From Cichorium intybus (lineage: Eukaryota > Streptophyta > Magnoliopsida > Asterales > Asteraceae): DNA of 64,000 nt. Positions 24,171 through 35,934 of the stretch are shown piece after piece. The notes under the pieces were generated by a model. The model was not told where the DNA came from. It made no database searches and worked only from the letters and a program-made list of their open reading frames with translations. Both the position numbers and the translations under genes were made by a program. The DNA is taken from the NCBI GenBank assembly GCA_023525715.1, contig CM042017.1, positions 80,627,357 through 80,691,356 on the forward strand, in the 5' to 3' direction. Position 1 is the stretch's first letter; every line of letters begins with the position of its first letter.

Positions 24171-24963
24171 TCAATTTCTTTTTGCACAATACTGAATATG
24201 TTATATGTATACACATTAGCAGCGTGTTTCTCTATTAGGAGACGTGTTTTCAACACTGGATTGTTAGCTTCACATTCATAATCGTTTTTGTACTGAGTAT
24301 TCCTTTGCTTCTCCATTGCAGCCTCAAATGAAGATGTGAAACTCAATAGATTCAAATTATTATTTAGGTATGAACCGAAAAAGGAATTTTCACTCTCGGA
24401 CCTCGAAGTTGTCCTCATTAGACCTGAAAGCGGAACATCTTGGAAATATGCCGGTATCCATCGATCTCTAATAGAAAACATCTCCTTTAACCATTTATTG
24501 TCATTTAGTTGAAACTCGTCCATCAAATCATGCCACATAGTGTCAAACTGCATCCGGTCTATTTTATCACTCCATATTAGTGATTGTATTCGCTTCTTGA
24601 AATCAGTAGCCATAATTTTTGGAGAAACCTGGAAATTAACAAATGACAATAATTTGTATTCGCTTATTGAAATCATAAGACATACTAAAAAAAATATTCC
24701 AATACCTTATCAGTTAGTTTATTTCCTATATTCCACATACAAAGTCTGTGTCGTGCAGTCTTGAAAACCGTTGCTACTGCCTTTCTCATGGCTGGATCTT
24801 GGTCGGTAACAATAAGCATCGGTTCTTTATCAAATGCCCTCATAAAGCAACGCAACAACCATGTATAAGCATCAGCAGTCTCATTAGAAATTAAACCAGC
24901 ACCAAATGTAACTGAGTGCTTGTGATTGTCAATTCCCGTGAATGGTACAAAAACCATGTTGTA

Positions 24964-25046
<83 letters not shown>

Positions 25047-25800
25047 AATGTTTTACAATTAACATAATGTATTTAAAGAATGTTATATTCATATTTGAAC
25101 ATTAAAATTTCTCAAATATGATCAAATGCAACATACTGTATGTTCATTGTTCATATTGTTCATACTGTATGTTCACTAATGAATATATGTTCATTAGTGA
25201 AAATATGTTCATTTATGAACACATATTCATAAATGAATACGTTTAAACTAAATCAACTTACATAGAAAAAAACTTACTTGTTCATACTGTATGTTGCATC
25301 AAATGAAACCATTTCTCCAAATTCTTTGAAATTTGCTTTTGAAGTCTCGTCTGCCCAAAACAATCCCGCCAACTCACTATTATGACACATGTACTCAAAT
25401 GAGAAGTTTTGCACATTTTCCTTCCTGTTCATCATTCTATTAACAACCATATTTGAATCACTTTCCCCAATGAACAAATTCAAGTCCCTGGCATAATTCT
25501 TATACTCAACTTTTGTTCCCCTTACTTGATCGTAACCTCCTTTCAACGTGGTCATCAATGAATATGCTTTTGTAGCCCCAACGTTACACGTCCTTAAATC
25601 ATAAATAAATTCTTCATCTTTGTAGTCTAATTTACGTTTGCTTTTTGAGAGGTAAGTTACTTGCGGTAGTCTAATTTACGTTTGCTTATAGAGCTCATAT
25701 TTTGAGGTCTTTACATTAAGTCTAAACTTAGCAAACGCAGGACATTGAATTTTTTTTGTTGTTGTTTTTCTTTTTTTTCTTCCATCATTAGCAGTCAAGG
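24171..25800 (-). pseudogene. FAR1/MULE transposase, middle exons (catalytic core), inverted
   Basis: Minus-strand exons with good splice signals: 25800-25278 (basic KKRKTTTKK, CPAFAKF, then core start with FDATYSMNK), 24964-24706 (YNMVFVPFTG, LIVTDQDPAM, HRLCMWNIGNKL) and 24628-24171 (FKKRIQSLIW, SRSESENSFFG). Donors read GTAAGT and GTATTG; acceptors read TATCAG and TTCCAG. The DDE residues of MULE transposases are readable as Asp in FDATY, Asp in TDQD and Glu in SESENSFF. A 20-bp duplication (AGCAAACGTAAATTAGACTA, near 25620 and 25670) adds an in-frame stop. The coding sequence ends exactly at the Athila target duplication (24166-24170). Confidence 0.87.
24968..25044. repeat. (TA)n microsatellite in transposase intron
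   Basis: 77 bp of TA immediately upstream (minus strand) of the CAG acceptor of the second middle exon. The rest of the intron (25045-25277) also holds copies of the GTTCATnnATGAAC palindrome. Confidence 0.95.
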
Positions 25801-26059
25801 TATCATTTTGATCCCCGATTCATATGCTGGAGTTGTAGCGCTACAGTTGGACACGCCGGTGGTCAAGACAAGTGGAGGGGGCACGGTGACCCCACACTTG
25901 TCTGAGACAACTCCCTCTCAGATTGGTATATCATGCACAACTTAACAAATAAATTAAAACACACATGACAGAATTAAAATATACAAATAGAAGTGTCATA
26001 AGTTTGTACATATATCCCAAAAAGAATAAAAAGAAAAAGAAAAGAGAAAAAAAAGTACA

Positions 26060-27301
26060 TCAATCACTACCCGGTGGCCTGGAAGGTCCGGCCTCATGAT
26101 CGTGGGACCTGGCTGGGAATGGTCGAGGGTGTCTGCCCTGGGCCGATGTGGTCTGAATAAGTACCTCCCCGATCCACTCGAGCTGGTCCAAGACTATCAT
26201 GAGCTGACCCTCAATCCGCGTGACTCTGGCATCCAATCGGCGGAGGGCTGATGGATCGACCTGCTCCGTCTGCGGCTGTGCCGGCTCTGGTGCTGCTGGC
26301 TCTGGTCTCCGGCGTCTCATGCCGGGCTGGGCGTATGCAGGCTGGGGTGCCTGAGGAGGCTCGATCGGAGCCCGGATGTACTACCCTGGTCGCTGCTGCT
26401 CAATGAGCAACATCCTCTCCAAAGTGCGTGCTGCAGTGCGCGATGGAGACAGAGTAGTCAAAGAGGCAGCTACTGGGGCAGTAAGGATGCCATACGAACG
26501 GGCCAGGCGGGTAATGAAATACCCCCTGGCTAATGGGCTGCTGGAAGAGGCTCCGGTAGAGTGAGTGGAGAGAGCGGTCGCGAGGGCGAAGGGAAGATGG
26601 AGGAATCGGGACGGGTCAAGGAGAAACCACAAAAATGTCATATCGTCCCCAGACACCTTCTCGCCTCCCTCCCGCTGCATGATGGAGGTGGAGACGATAC
26701 GGTGCATGAGGCGATGAAGAGGATCGCGTAAGTGGCTCTCCCTCGAGGTCCCTGCCTCATACCTGACGTTGGATAGTGGTGCCCAAACCTCCATGTTGGG
26801 AGGGCGCTCCGGCTCCCCCTGAATGCACGACCCAAAGAACCGGGTGAAGAAACGGTGCTGGAGGTCCTCTGGAGTGTAGATGCCTGCGCGCCTCCCGAAG
26901 TCTCGGAGGTTGCACTCCCGGTGCACACCTCCCAAACAAAAACGTACGAGCCTGGAACGCGGGTCTCCCGCCCTGGGAGCGAAATGGACCGTAGACAGGA
27001 ACTCCAAGAGAAGCTCTGTGTAGACCACATCCTCGTCAGTGGCCATGATCCGGTCCCAACCTCTGCACGTGAATGACGCCTCCTCGTGGGTCCAGGTGCG
27101 ATGCAAAAACGGCTCGATCGCACCCCAGAGCCCTGCATCCCTCAGGATATCCCGGTCGATAACTGTCGCCTCAAGGACCCGGCGGCGAGTCAATGCATCT
27201 CTCCACGAGATGTACTCTACAGAACTGGCCAGTTCCGCAGGGAACTGAAGGAAGGGGTGGTCTAATCTGAACGTCATCTGCAAAAGAAAATATAGCAACA
27301 A
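26060..27301 (-). pseudogene. Athila env-position ORF (ATHILA ORF-1 family)
   Basis: A frame of about 413 codons on the minus strand, interrupted by one TAG at 26381-26383. The first part (306 residues) matches the Athila ORF1/ORF2 protein family by its WRDALTRR, RTWTHEEASFTCRGW and VRFCLGGVHRECNLRDFGRRAGIY blocks. The last 87 residues are Arg/Pro-rich, then helical with DARVTRIEGQL. It sits downstream of pol where retroviral env would lie, but no signal peptide or clear transmembrane helix is visible. Its function is not established in this family. GC content is notably higher than in its surroundings. Confidence 0.82.
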
Positions 27302-28016
27302 AACAAAAATTTTGCAAAATTAGTCCTTGTCTTCCCAGCCGCACCGCGGCGCGGCCCAAGAGAAAGGGCGCGGCGCGGCGTGCGGCTGTTTCCAAAACCC
27401 CGATCCCATTTCTCAATTTAACCTGCTAATACTTATTATAATCACACCACAAGGTAGCCTAAGTGCCGACTAGCTCATCAAGGGTCTTCATTTGGCAAAA
27501 CAAACACCCTATAAGCTAGCATTAGTGATTCTAAGTTTTTGAACTTTTTTTTTGGGCAAATCACTAAAATTAACTACCTAATCGCTAGTTTTAACGAGTA
27601 ATAGATAGTTAGAATGGCATACCTTGGTAGTAGAAACACAATAAGCAAGAAAAATCGCAAGAAAATTTCAATCACCAGAGCTCCGAGTCGCGTGTGGGTC
27701 GTGTGAGCCGCGGCTCACCTTATAAATGAGAAAACCGACTGATCGTTTACCGCGTCGCGCGTGTCTAAATCAACCCCTGCGCATCGGGTTGGTTTACGAT
27801 CCCGCGTTGCGTAATTCAAATACCCGCGGCGCGGACTTCAAAAATTTCAAAACTTCTCAAATGACCCCACACTTGTTTCCAACCACTAGTGCCTGCAAAA
27901 AGATTGATGTATTTTTGTATTTTATTTTATGAAATATATCCTAACTTATGACACGATGGGTTGCCTCCCAACAAGCGCTATGTTTAACGTCTTCAGCCAG
28001 ACGTGCACTTACCTGC
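27302..28016 (-). other. Athila spacer between pol and the env-position ORF
   Basis: 715 bp, non-coding. It contains several GC-rich strings (27340-27390, 27690-27840) of the CGCGGCGCGG type like those in the LTR, and the block GGGTTGCCTCCCAACAAGCG at 27958-27977, which resembles a stretch I know downstream of pol in other Athila elements. Confidence 0.6.
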
Positions 28017-31000
28017 TTACGTAGTATACGTTGGAATTTCTGTTATGAACTCGACTGTCTCAACTTCTAAGTTCTGGAATGTGCCTGTAGTAATGTATGG
28101 TTTGAGTCTATGGCCATTGACTTTAAATGGTTGCCCACCTTTTAAGTCCTGGATTTCGACTGCACCATAATCTGTAGTGCCGATTACTTTGTAAGGACCA
28201 TTCCACTTACTTCTCAATTTTCCGGGAAACATCTTCAGTCTTGAGTTATACAACCAAACTTTTTGCCCGACTTCAAAGACTTTCAGTCGTGATATCGCTT
28301 CATTTTTTATTTATAAGTGGCTGCATTCTCATAGGCCTCATCTAGTAATTCTTCTAGCTCGGACAACTGAAATTTTCTTTCTTTCCCGGCAGCAGTGTAG
28401 TCCATGTTGACTTCCTTGACAGCCCATAAGGCACGATTGGCGATTTCCACCGGTAGATGACATCCCTTTCCATAAACCAACCGATATGGAGTGGTTCCGA
28501 TCGGTGTTTTGTATGCTGTCCGGTATGCCCACAATGCATCATCTAACCTTAACGACCAATCTTTTCTATCCGTCTTGACAGTCTTCTGAAGGATCTCTTT
28601 GATTTTCCTATTGGATACCTCGACTTGGCCACTGGTCTGTGGGTGATAAGGCGTTGCAATGTGATGATTTACCCCATAATGTTTCAGCAATCTTCCGAAC
28701 TTGAAATTCTTGAAATGTGATCCTCCGTCGCTAATGATTACCCTTGGGACTCCATGCCTGGTGAAGATGTTTTTCTTTACAAATTTGCAAACCACGTGAT
28801 GGTCGTTAGTGCGAGTTGCTTCAGCCTCAATCCATTTTGAGACATAATCTACTGCCACCAAAATGTAGACGTATCCATGTGATGTGGGGAATGGACCCAT
28901 AAAATCGATTCCCCAGACATCAAAGATGTCTACCACCAAAATTGGATTCAAGGGCATTTGATCCCTTTTTGATATATTTCCTAATTGCTGGCAATTGATG
29001 CACTCTTTGGCAGTCCTATGCGCGTCCCGAAAGATAGTCGGCCAATACAATCCGGATTCGAGAACTTTATACCCGGTTTTCCTTCCACTGAAGTGTCCTC
29101 CACATGCTGACGCATGACAGAGATCCAACACTTTACCAATTTCATTGTCCGGCACACATCGACGAATTATCTGATCTTCACCTACCTTGAAAAGGTCTGG
29201 ATCATCCCAAATGAATCTCTTTGCGTACGTGCGAAATTGCTTCTGCCGTTGTTTCGTCCAATGTTTTGGTATTGCTCCTGTGGCCAGGAAATTTACATAA
29301 TTTGCGTACCATGGAGCTCCATTAACTTCTAACAACTGTTCGTCAGGAAATGAGTCTTGAATTCCTGTTTCCAGTCCTTCAGCTGGTAGTCTTGAAAGAT
29401 GATCTACTACCACGTTCTCAGCTCCCTTCTTGTCTTTAATGTCTATATCGAATTCTTGCAGCAGAAGAATCCACCTAATTAATCGAGGTTTGGATTCCTT
29501 TTTTGTGAGCAATTGTCGAACTGCACTGTGGTCAGTGTAAACCACCACCTTGGATCCCCAGATATAAGATCTGAATTTATCTAAAGCAAAAACTACAGCT
29601 AATAACTCTTTTTCAGTGGTTGTGTAATTCAATTGAGCTTCAGAAAAAGTTTTACTAGCATAACAGATGACAACAGGCTTCCTATCGATTTTCTGTCCTA
29701 ACACTGCACCGGCGGCATAATCGCTAGCGTCACACATTATCTCAAAAGGTTGTGTCCAGTCAGGTGGCTTCAGGATGGGGGCCTCGACCAATTTATTTTT
29801 AAGGATATTGAATGCCTTTGTACATTCATCATCAAAAATAAATGGTGCGTCCTTTAACAGAAGACCACAGAGGGGCTTAGAGATAGCACTAAAATCTTTA
29901 ATGAATCTGCGGTAAAACCCTGCATGCCCCAAGAATGATCTAACTCCTTTCACCGATGTTAGAGGTGGCAATGTGGATATGACCTTAACTTTAGCGCGAT
30001 CGACTTCGAATCCTCTTTCAGAAACCACATGTCCTAATACTATTCCTTCTCGTACCATAAAATGGCTTTTCTCCCAGGAAAGAACCAGGTTTGTTTCCAC
30101 ACATCTTTTCAGCACCTTTTCCAATTGATCTAAGCAAGTTTCAAATGTAGGTCCAAAAATTGAGAAATCATCCATGAAGATTTCTAGTGCCTCCCCAATC
30201 ATGTCAGAAAAAATTGCCATCATACATCGTTGAAATGTCGCAGGTGCGTTACATAATCCAAATGGCATTCTGCGAAAAGCAAAGGTACCATAAGGACATG
30301 TGAACGTTGTCTTCGCCTGATCTTCTGGATGAATTGCGATCTGGTTATACCCCGAGTATCCATCCAAAAAACAGTAGTACTTTTGCCCTGCTAATTTTTC
30401 CACGATTTGGTCGATGAAGGGTAATGGGAAATGATCTTTAGACGTGGCAGCATTAAGTTTCCGGTTGTCAATACAAACTCGCCATCTGGTCACAGGTCTC
30501 GTTGATATCTTGTCACCATCCTTAGTATCTACTACAGTGATTCCTGACTTTTTCGGCACAGTCTGCGTTGGGCTAACCCATTTACTGTCGGAAATAGGAT
30601 AAATGATTCCTGCGTCCAACCATTTAAGAACCTCCTTTTTGACAACTTCTTTTAAGTTGGGATTCAACCTTCTTTGCGTATCTCTGGCAGGTTTAGCTCC
30701 TTCTTCTGTGATAATGCGATGCATGCATGTAGTCGGACTAATCCCTTTTAGGTCCGCGATTGTCCAGCCGATAGCCTCCTTGTGTTTGGACAATACCTTA
30801 AGCAATTCTAGTTCTTGCTTCTCCGTCAAGTTAGCTGCTACAATTACTGGTAAAGTATCCTTCTCCCCTAGAAAGGCATACTTCAGATGCTCTGGTAAGG
30901 GTTTCAGATCCAACTGTGGTGGTTCTTGTAAAGAGGGCTTTAATGTCTTTGGAATTTCTGTTGGTAACTTCTCTATATGCGCACATTCCTCGGACTTGAA

Positions 31001-33826
31001 TCCTTTTTCCTCTTCCATATTTTGTGTTTCTGTTCTTCCAACAATTGCTTCTTCTTGAGTTTCTAATTCTTCTGCTTGAAGTACCTCTGGGGCGTATTGC
31101 TGCACCAGTTCATCTATGATGTCCACTTGATAACATTCCTCTTCTTCTATGCTGCTTCCTCTAAGATCAGCATTGATAATGTTGATCTTAGCCTGTCGAT
31201 GTCCGAAAGATATCCCCATTTCGCCGGTGCGACAAGCAATATTTGCGTTAGCTGTAGCCAAGAATGGTCGCCCTAGAATAATTGTCGGTTGCTCACCATT
31301 TGTTGCTTGACGAGTGTCCAAAACAAGAAAGTATGCTGGGTAGTAAAATTCTCCTACCCTGATGATTACATCGACTAACATGCCCCTAGGAACCTTGGTG
31401 GACTTATCGGCCAATTGCAAAATCACATCAGTAGATTTCATAGTACCGAACTCATGCTTGTCGAATAACTGTCCAGGCAATATATTTACACTAGCACCTA
31501 AATCTAACAGAGCTCTTTTAATGTGCACATTGCCTAAATCTACAGAAATGAGAGGGACTCCCGGATCTTTCATCTTTGGCGGAAGTGCATCCATGAGGAT
31601 AGAGCTTACATTCTCGGGTAAGCTAATCATCTTAGGCAGGTGAGACAGAATATGCTTCTTGTGTATACACATGTCCTTGAGAAATTTAGCATATGCAGGA
31701 ACCTCCTTGATGAGTTTGACTAAAGGGATGTTTACTTTGATCTGGCTAAACAATTCCCACATATCTTCAGCTTGTGGTCCCTTCTTCCCAAATGGTCCTT
31801 TTTCCGGCTTTTCCAAGGCTGTAGGAAAAGGAACTGTTCCACTTGATTCTCCTTTTTCCCAGGTACTCGTCTTCTTCTTCTGCACCTGCTCCTCTTTATT
31901 CTTTCTCTTTTCTAATTCTTCTTTTTCATCAAAAACTATTTCCACATCACTGTCATCATCATTAACCGGGGCTGCAACCTTGTTGTCTACCTTCTTCCCA
32001 CTCCTAAGTGTGATGACTTCATTGACTTGCATTTTGTGTGATTGCTCCTGCTCCCTTGCTTTTTGTTTTTCTATTTTGCCAAGAGACTCTCCTAATCTCA
32101 GGATTACTTCTGAATTAGATTTCTCTACCTCCTGAAGTTGCACTAATAGCCCGAAAATTTCTTGCAAACCAATGTTCGTACTTCCTGATGAAGGTGGAGT
32201 TTGCGCCTGTTGCTGCCTTGTAGATGGTTGTCTCGATTCTCGTTGCTGATTGCTTCGGAATGGCCTTGGTGCGTTGTGAAATCGACCATATCCATGCACT
32301 TGACTTATTTCCTCATGAGTCATTGAGCACTCATTATGATTGTGTCCTACTTTTCCACATGTATTGCAGATGCTCTGCCCATGCAACACGTATGCTCCTT
32401 TTTCCTGTTGAAATCTCTCGAGCATCTGATTGAACCTTTTTGTAACAGCAGTGAGCTCCTTTTGAATTTCAGCTTTCCATTTGTTCTCTACTTCGACATT
32501 TGCTACATATACAGTCTTATCCTTCATTGACCCACTGACTTTTGATCCTAAACTCAGCTGCTCCAAAAATCTTCAGGCATCATCTGGCTCTTGCCACATA
32601 AATGTCCCGCTTGATGAGGCATTTATCATGACCTGGTGTGTTTCATTAACTCCTTCGAAAAATAATTTAACCAGCTGCCACTTAGGAACTTCATGATGTG
32701 GACAGGATCTCAACAGCTCTTTTAGTCTGTCAAATGCTTCATGAAAAGCCTCTCCAGGCTTTTGCTGAAAATCTTGTATCGCTCGTCTAATCTCCGTGGT
32801 TTTACTGACTGGATAGAATTCTTGCAAAAACTTCGCCTTGAGTTGTTCCCAACTAGTAATACTATTTGATGGTAAGGATGTAAACCAATACTTGGCTTTA
32901 TCCTTAAGGGTAAATGGAAACAATCTAAGCCTAAAAATATCTCTATCAGTATTCCTAGGAGTGTTGGCGTTGGCGATTGCTAAGAATTCATACAAATGGT
33001 TATAAGGGTTGTCAGTCTTGTATCCCCTAAACTGAGTCAATATTCCTAATAACTGAGGTTTGATTTCTACTTGCGAGTCAATGTTATCAGGAATATAGAT
33101 CGGCGATGAATCATCATATTCCCGCGGTTGGAAATATGATGCAACCGATTGCCGTCTCGGTTGTGCAAAATGTAAAGGTTGGTCGAGGTTACCGTAAGGA
33201 TGATCATTGTACTCCCGCTGACCTGGTGGTTGGTATGGTGGTGCTCGCCTGGGAGGTCCCCGACCTCGGTTCCAATGCGGTTGGGATGCTGGTGGCATCC
33301 ATCCTTCATCTTCCTCGTCGTACACTTCCTCCGTCTCTGGGTAATGGTATTGCGGTTGAGGCGGTGGTTGAAAGTGTATAGGTTGTGTTGTTTGGTATGT
33401 AGGTTGAGGTTTAAAGAGGACTGGTTGTGGTTGAGATGTCGGTATCTGCTGTCTAGGAGCTGGGGTGCCATCTCGGGTCGGCTCTCCCTAAGACATAGCA
33501 GATGTAAAGGGATTGGTGGATTGTGGTTGAGAAGCGGTTGTAAATAGTGGGATGGAAGGCGGAGTGCATGATGGTATGGGTGCAGGGACTGAAACTGCAC
33601 CACCAGAAGCACTCGTGCTTCCAAATTGAAATTCCGAAAGCGGAGGGATAGAAAACCTCCCAGTTGCCTCACCTGATGGATCCTGGGCAACACTGACCGG
33701 ACTACTGATAACTTGACTATAATTCATGATGTTTAAACGCCTACGGGCACGGAGTTTGCGCGCAGTACGCTCAATCTCAGAATCAAACTGCAACAGGGAT
33801 GATTGCTCTCCCCTGCGGGTACGCAT
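28017..33826 (-). pseudogene. Athila gag-pol
   Basis: A long minus-strand frame starts at ATG 33826. Gag (retrotrans_gag block FRLRLFPFTLKDKAKYWF) is followed by one zinc knuckle (CNTCGKVGHNHNEC). The protease has DLGAS at about 31489-31503, as usual for Athila. RT has FMDD at about 30168-30179, RNase H has CDASDYA and YTDHSA, and integrase has an HHCC finger and DDE blocks (GIDFMGPF, ISDGGSHF, GQVEVSNRK). Lesions are TAG 33488-33490, TGA 32573-32575 and a frameshift near 28290, after which the IN C-terminus continues to 28017 in another frame. The copy is close to intact but cannot make a complete polyprotein. Confidence 0.93.
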
Positions 33827-33939
33827 GCACTCGTGCAACACGCCCACAAGAATCAAAACCAAAGTGAAATTAACCCAAAATGAAATTTCAAAAAGCAAGA
33901 AACAACTTCCTACTACTCACCTACTCTAAGCTCACAGCT

Positions 33940-33956
33940 CCCCGGCAACGGCGCTA
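33940..33956 (-). promoter_or_regulatory. Athila primer-binding site
   Basis: The minus strand reads TAGCGCCGTTGCCGGGG just inside the 5' LTR. It resembles the tRNA-Asp-type GGCGCCGTTGCCGGGGA site typical of Athila, with an A where TGG is usual at the 5' end. Confidence 0.8.
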
Positions 33957-33961
33957 AAATT

Positions 33962-35063
33962 TGATGTGCACGCAGAGGTCGTCATGCGGTCAAAAATAAG
34001 AGATAACCTAACCTTCACTAGTATAGTGGAGTCAGGGTCGATCCACAGGAGCTACGTGGTTAGCCTAGATGAGAGATTACCAACTAATAGTGTCACAGCT
34101 ATAGTCAGAGGAACTAATTTCTATCTTTCTACCTCGAAACAATATTCCAACACTCAAGCCAAGTTTAGCCAAGCTCGAATGACCTAGTTACTTTCTGAAC
34201 TCAGAAGTACATCTCTGAATCAGAAGCAATTGAAGGCATTCAAACTAGCAAAAACCAAGCAAAGCATAAACTAGCTAATAACCAACAGTTCTATGAGACA
34301 GTTAATAGCCAAGGTTTAATGCCTAACCCAACCGAGTTAGCTACTGTTTTCAGCAAAGGGAAACAGTCCCAACCAAGTCACAAACAAAATCCACACACAA
34401 ACAAACAACCAAAACACAAACTAACATCCAAAATACCGAAAAATCAATATTTAATGTAACCGAATGATTTCATTCACCCAGACCAATATCCAACATCAAA
34501 TCAGTAACTAAATACTACTAAAAACAGAACCCTAAGCTGAAGATCAATGGTTGTCACACCCAAAGATTCAACTCAAAGCTTACAAATGTTTAACTAAAAT
34601 GAAATAAAATCTAAAACATGAAAATACCAAATGATAGCTTCTGAAATGGAATCCTCGAGTCAAAGAGCTTCTAGGTCGATGTTTACACCCGGTCTTTGCT
34701 AGGGTTTTCGGCTGGAAATGCCTCTATTTATAGTTGCAAATTTCCCGTGACCGCGCCGCGCATAAGTGAAATCCGTGGCGCGCGTACTTATCCGTTCCCC
34801 GTTTTTTCGTTATTCAAATGTGTTCCACCGCCTTACGCCCACGTCGCGCATAAGTTAAATCCGCGGCGCGCGTACGTCTTCTCTTGATTTTTCATTCTTT
34901 CCATACTTTTTCCTTTTGTACACCTTAAGTCCCTGTTTCTGTTCTTTTTTGTCCAGACAAGTTCTGACACGAAAAGTGAGAATACCCATGCATATTTGAT
35001 ATAATTTTACCAAGAACAGGGCTCAACAACGCCTAAAATACTTGATATCACTAGGCGTTGTCA
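33962..35063 (-). repeat. Athila 5' LTR
   Basis: 1102 bp on the minus strand, TGACAACGCC...GCACATCA. It is the inverted partner of 23064-24165. TATA-like CTATAAATAG at 34733-34724 (minus). GC-rich blocks correspond to those of the other LTR, with C-to-T type differences in two of them. Confidence 0.95.
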
Positions 35064-35068
35064 TGATT

Positions 35069-35934
35069 CTGTGTGGTTATGTTCGCAACAATCCGTTAAT
35101 AAAGAAGGCGATTGCGAAGTGTGTATAGTAAAAGATGAAAGAATGCTTTCTTTTAAAAAAAAAGTTTTGAAGGTTGCGAGAATATTGACGCGGATGATAA
35201 TGATAATTTACAAACAAGTGTGTGTGAATCCGAATTCAAGGTAATATACTAACGTTCACTTATGAATATAATGTAATTTTTGTATTTTAACATATTTAAT
35301 ATGTTACTTTTGTACAGGTTGAAATAAACGATAAAGAGGACACAATAAAGTGTTCCTGCAACTTTTATTTACATCAAGGTGTATTTTGCCGACATGTATT
35401 TTGCATACTAAAGCATAAAAAGGTGGACAAGATACCGCAAAAATACATATTAAGACGGTGGCAAAAGGGTATTATTGCTTCAGAGCAATTGAAACAAAGG
35501 TATCATTATGGTAAGAAGAATGGTGCATGTAATCAAATGGTAGAAGATGCGTATACTATGTTCCAATCATGTATTGAAATGGCATCCGACGATTCAGAAG
35601 TATTACAGAATTTCGTAAACCAAATTAGAGATATCAAAGATAATATGGAATTAAATATACCAAGAAAAGAAATAAAAAGTAAAGGTGAACGAATGGAGAC
35701 AAGGATTGGGGTGTAGTTAAAATACATAATCCAAAAGATATAAGGACAAAGGGTTGTGGACCTCGAAAAAGGATTAAAGGAGCTAAAGAGAAGGCGATCG
35801 AAAAATCTAACAAAGAAGAAAGAGAGTGCCACTATTGTTACAAGTATGGACATCATGATTATAGAACTTGTCCAACAAGAAAAGAGGATGAAAGACTAGA
35901 AAAAGAGAAAGCAAGCTTGCAAAATAAGAATTAA
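35069..35934 (+). pseudogene. FAR1/MULE transposase, C-terminal exons (SWIM and CCHC zinc motifs)
   Basis: Exon 35069-35240 ends with donor GTAATA; acceptor TACAG leads into an exon from 35318. The second exon encodes a SWIM zinc finger (CSCNFYLHQGVFCRHVFC), then IPQKYILRRW, the usual C-terminal module of FAR1/MULE transposases. A single-base frameshift lies near 35697. In the new frame a zinc knuckle follows (CHYCYKYGHHDYRTC), and the frame ends at TAA 35932-35934. It directly follows the Athila target duplication, and so is the continuation of the exon that ends at 24171. Confidence 0.85.

Larger units (their letters stand above)
22302..25802. other. Inverted segment of about 3.5 kb
   Basis: This block contains the Athila 3' end plus the middle of the transposase gene, both in the wrong orientation relative to their partners outside. 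Flipping it would put the transposase exons in order on the plus strand and would put the Athila 3' LTR in line with its gag-pol. Both junctions share GTA/TAC, so a few bases of each breakpoint are ambiguous. Confidence 0.85.
25803..35063 (-). mobile_element. Athila-type Ty3/gypsy element, main body
   Basis: Minus strand: 5' LTR 35063-33962, primer site, gag-pol 33826-28017, spacer, env-position ORF 27301-26060, then a break at 25803 where the inversion cut it. The missing 3' end is at 22304-24165. Together they give about 11.1 kb, normal for Athila. The target duplication TGATT is at 35064-35068. The sequence 25803-26059 is 3' non-coding DNA with another GACAAGTGTGGGGTC-like tract. Confidence 0.93.

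Noticed and set aside
30603..32696. Plus-strand frames of up to 158 residues opposite the Athila pol
   Set aside because: They are antisense shadows of a long, clearly homologous minus-strand polyprotein.
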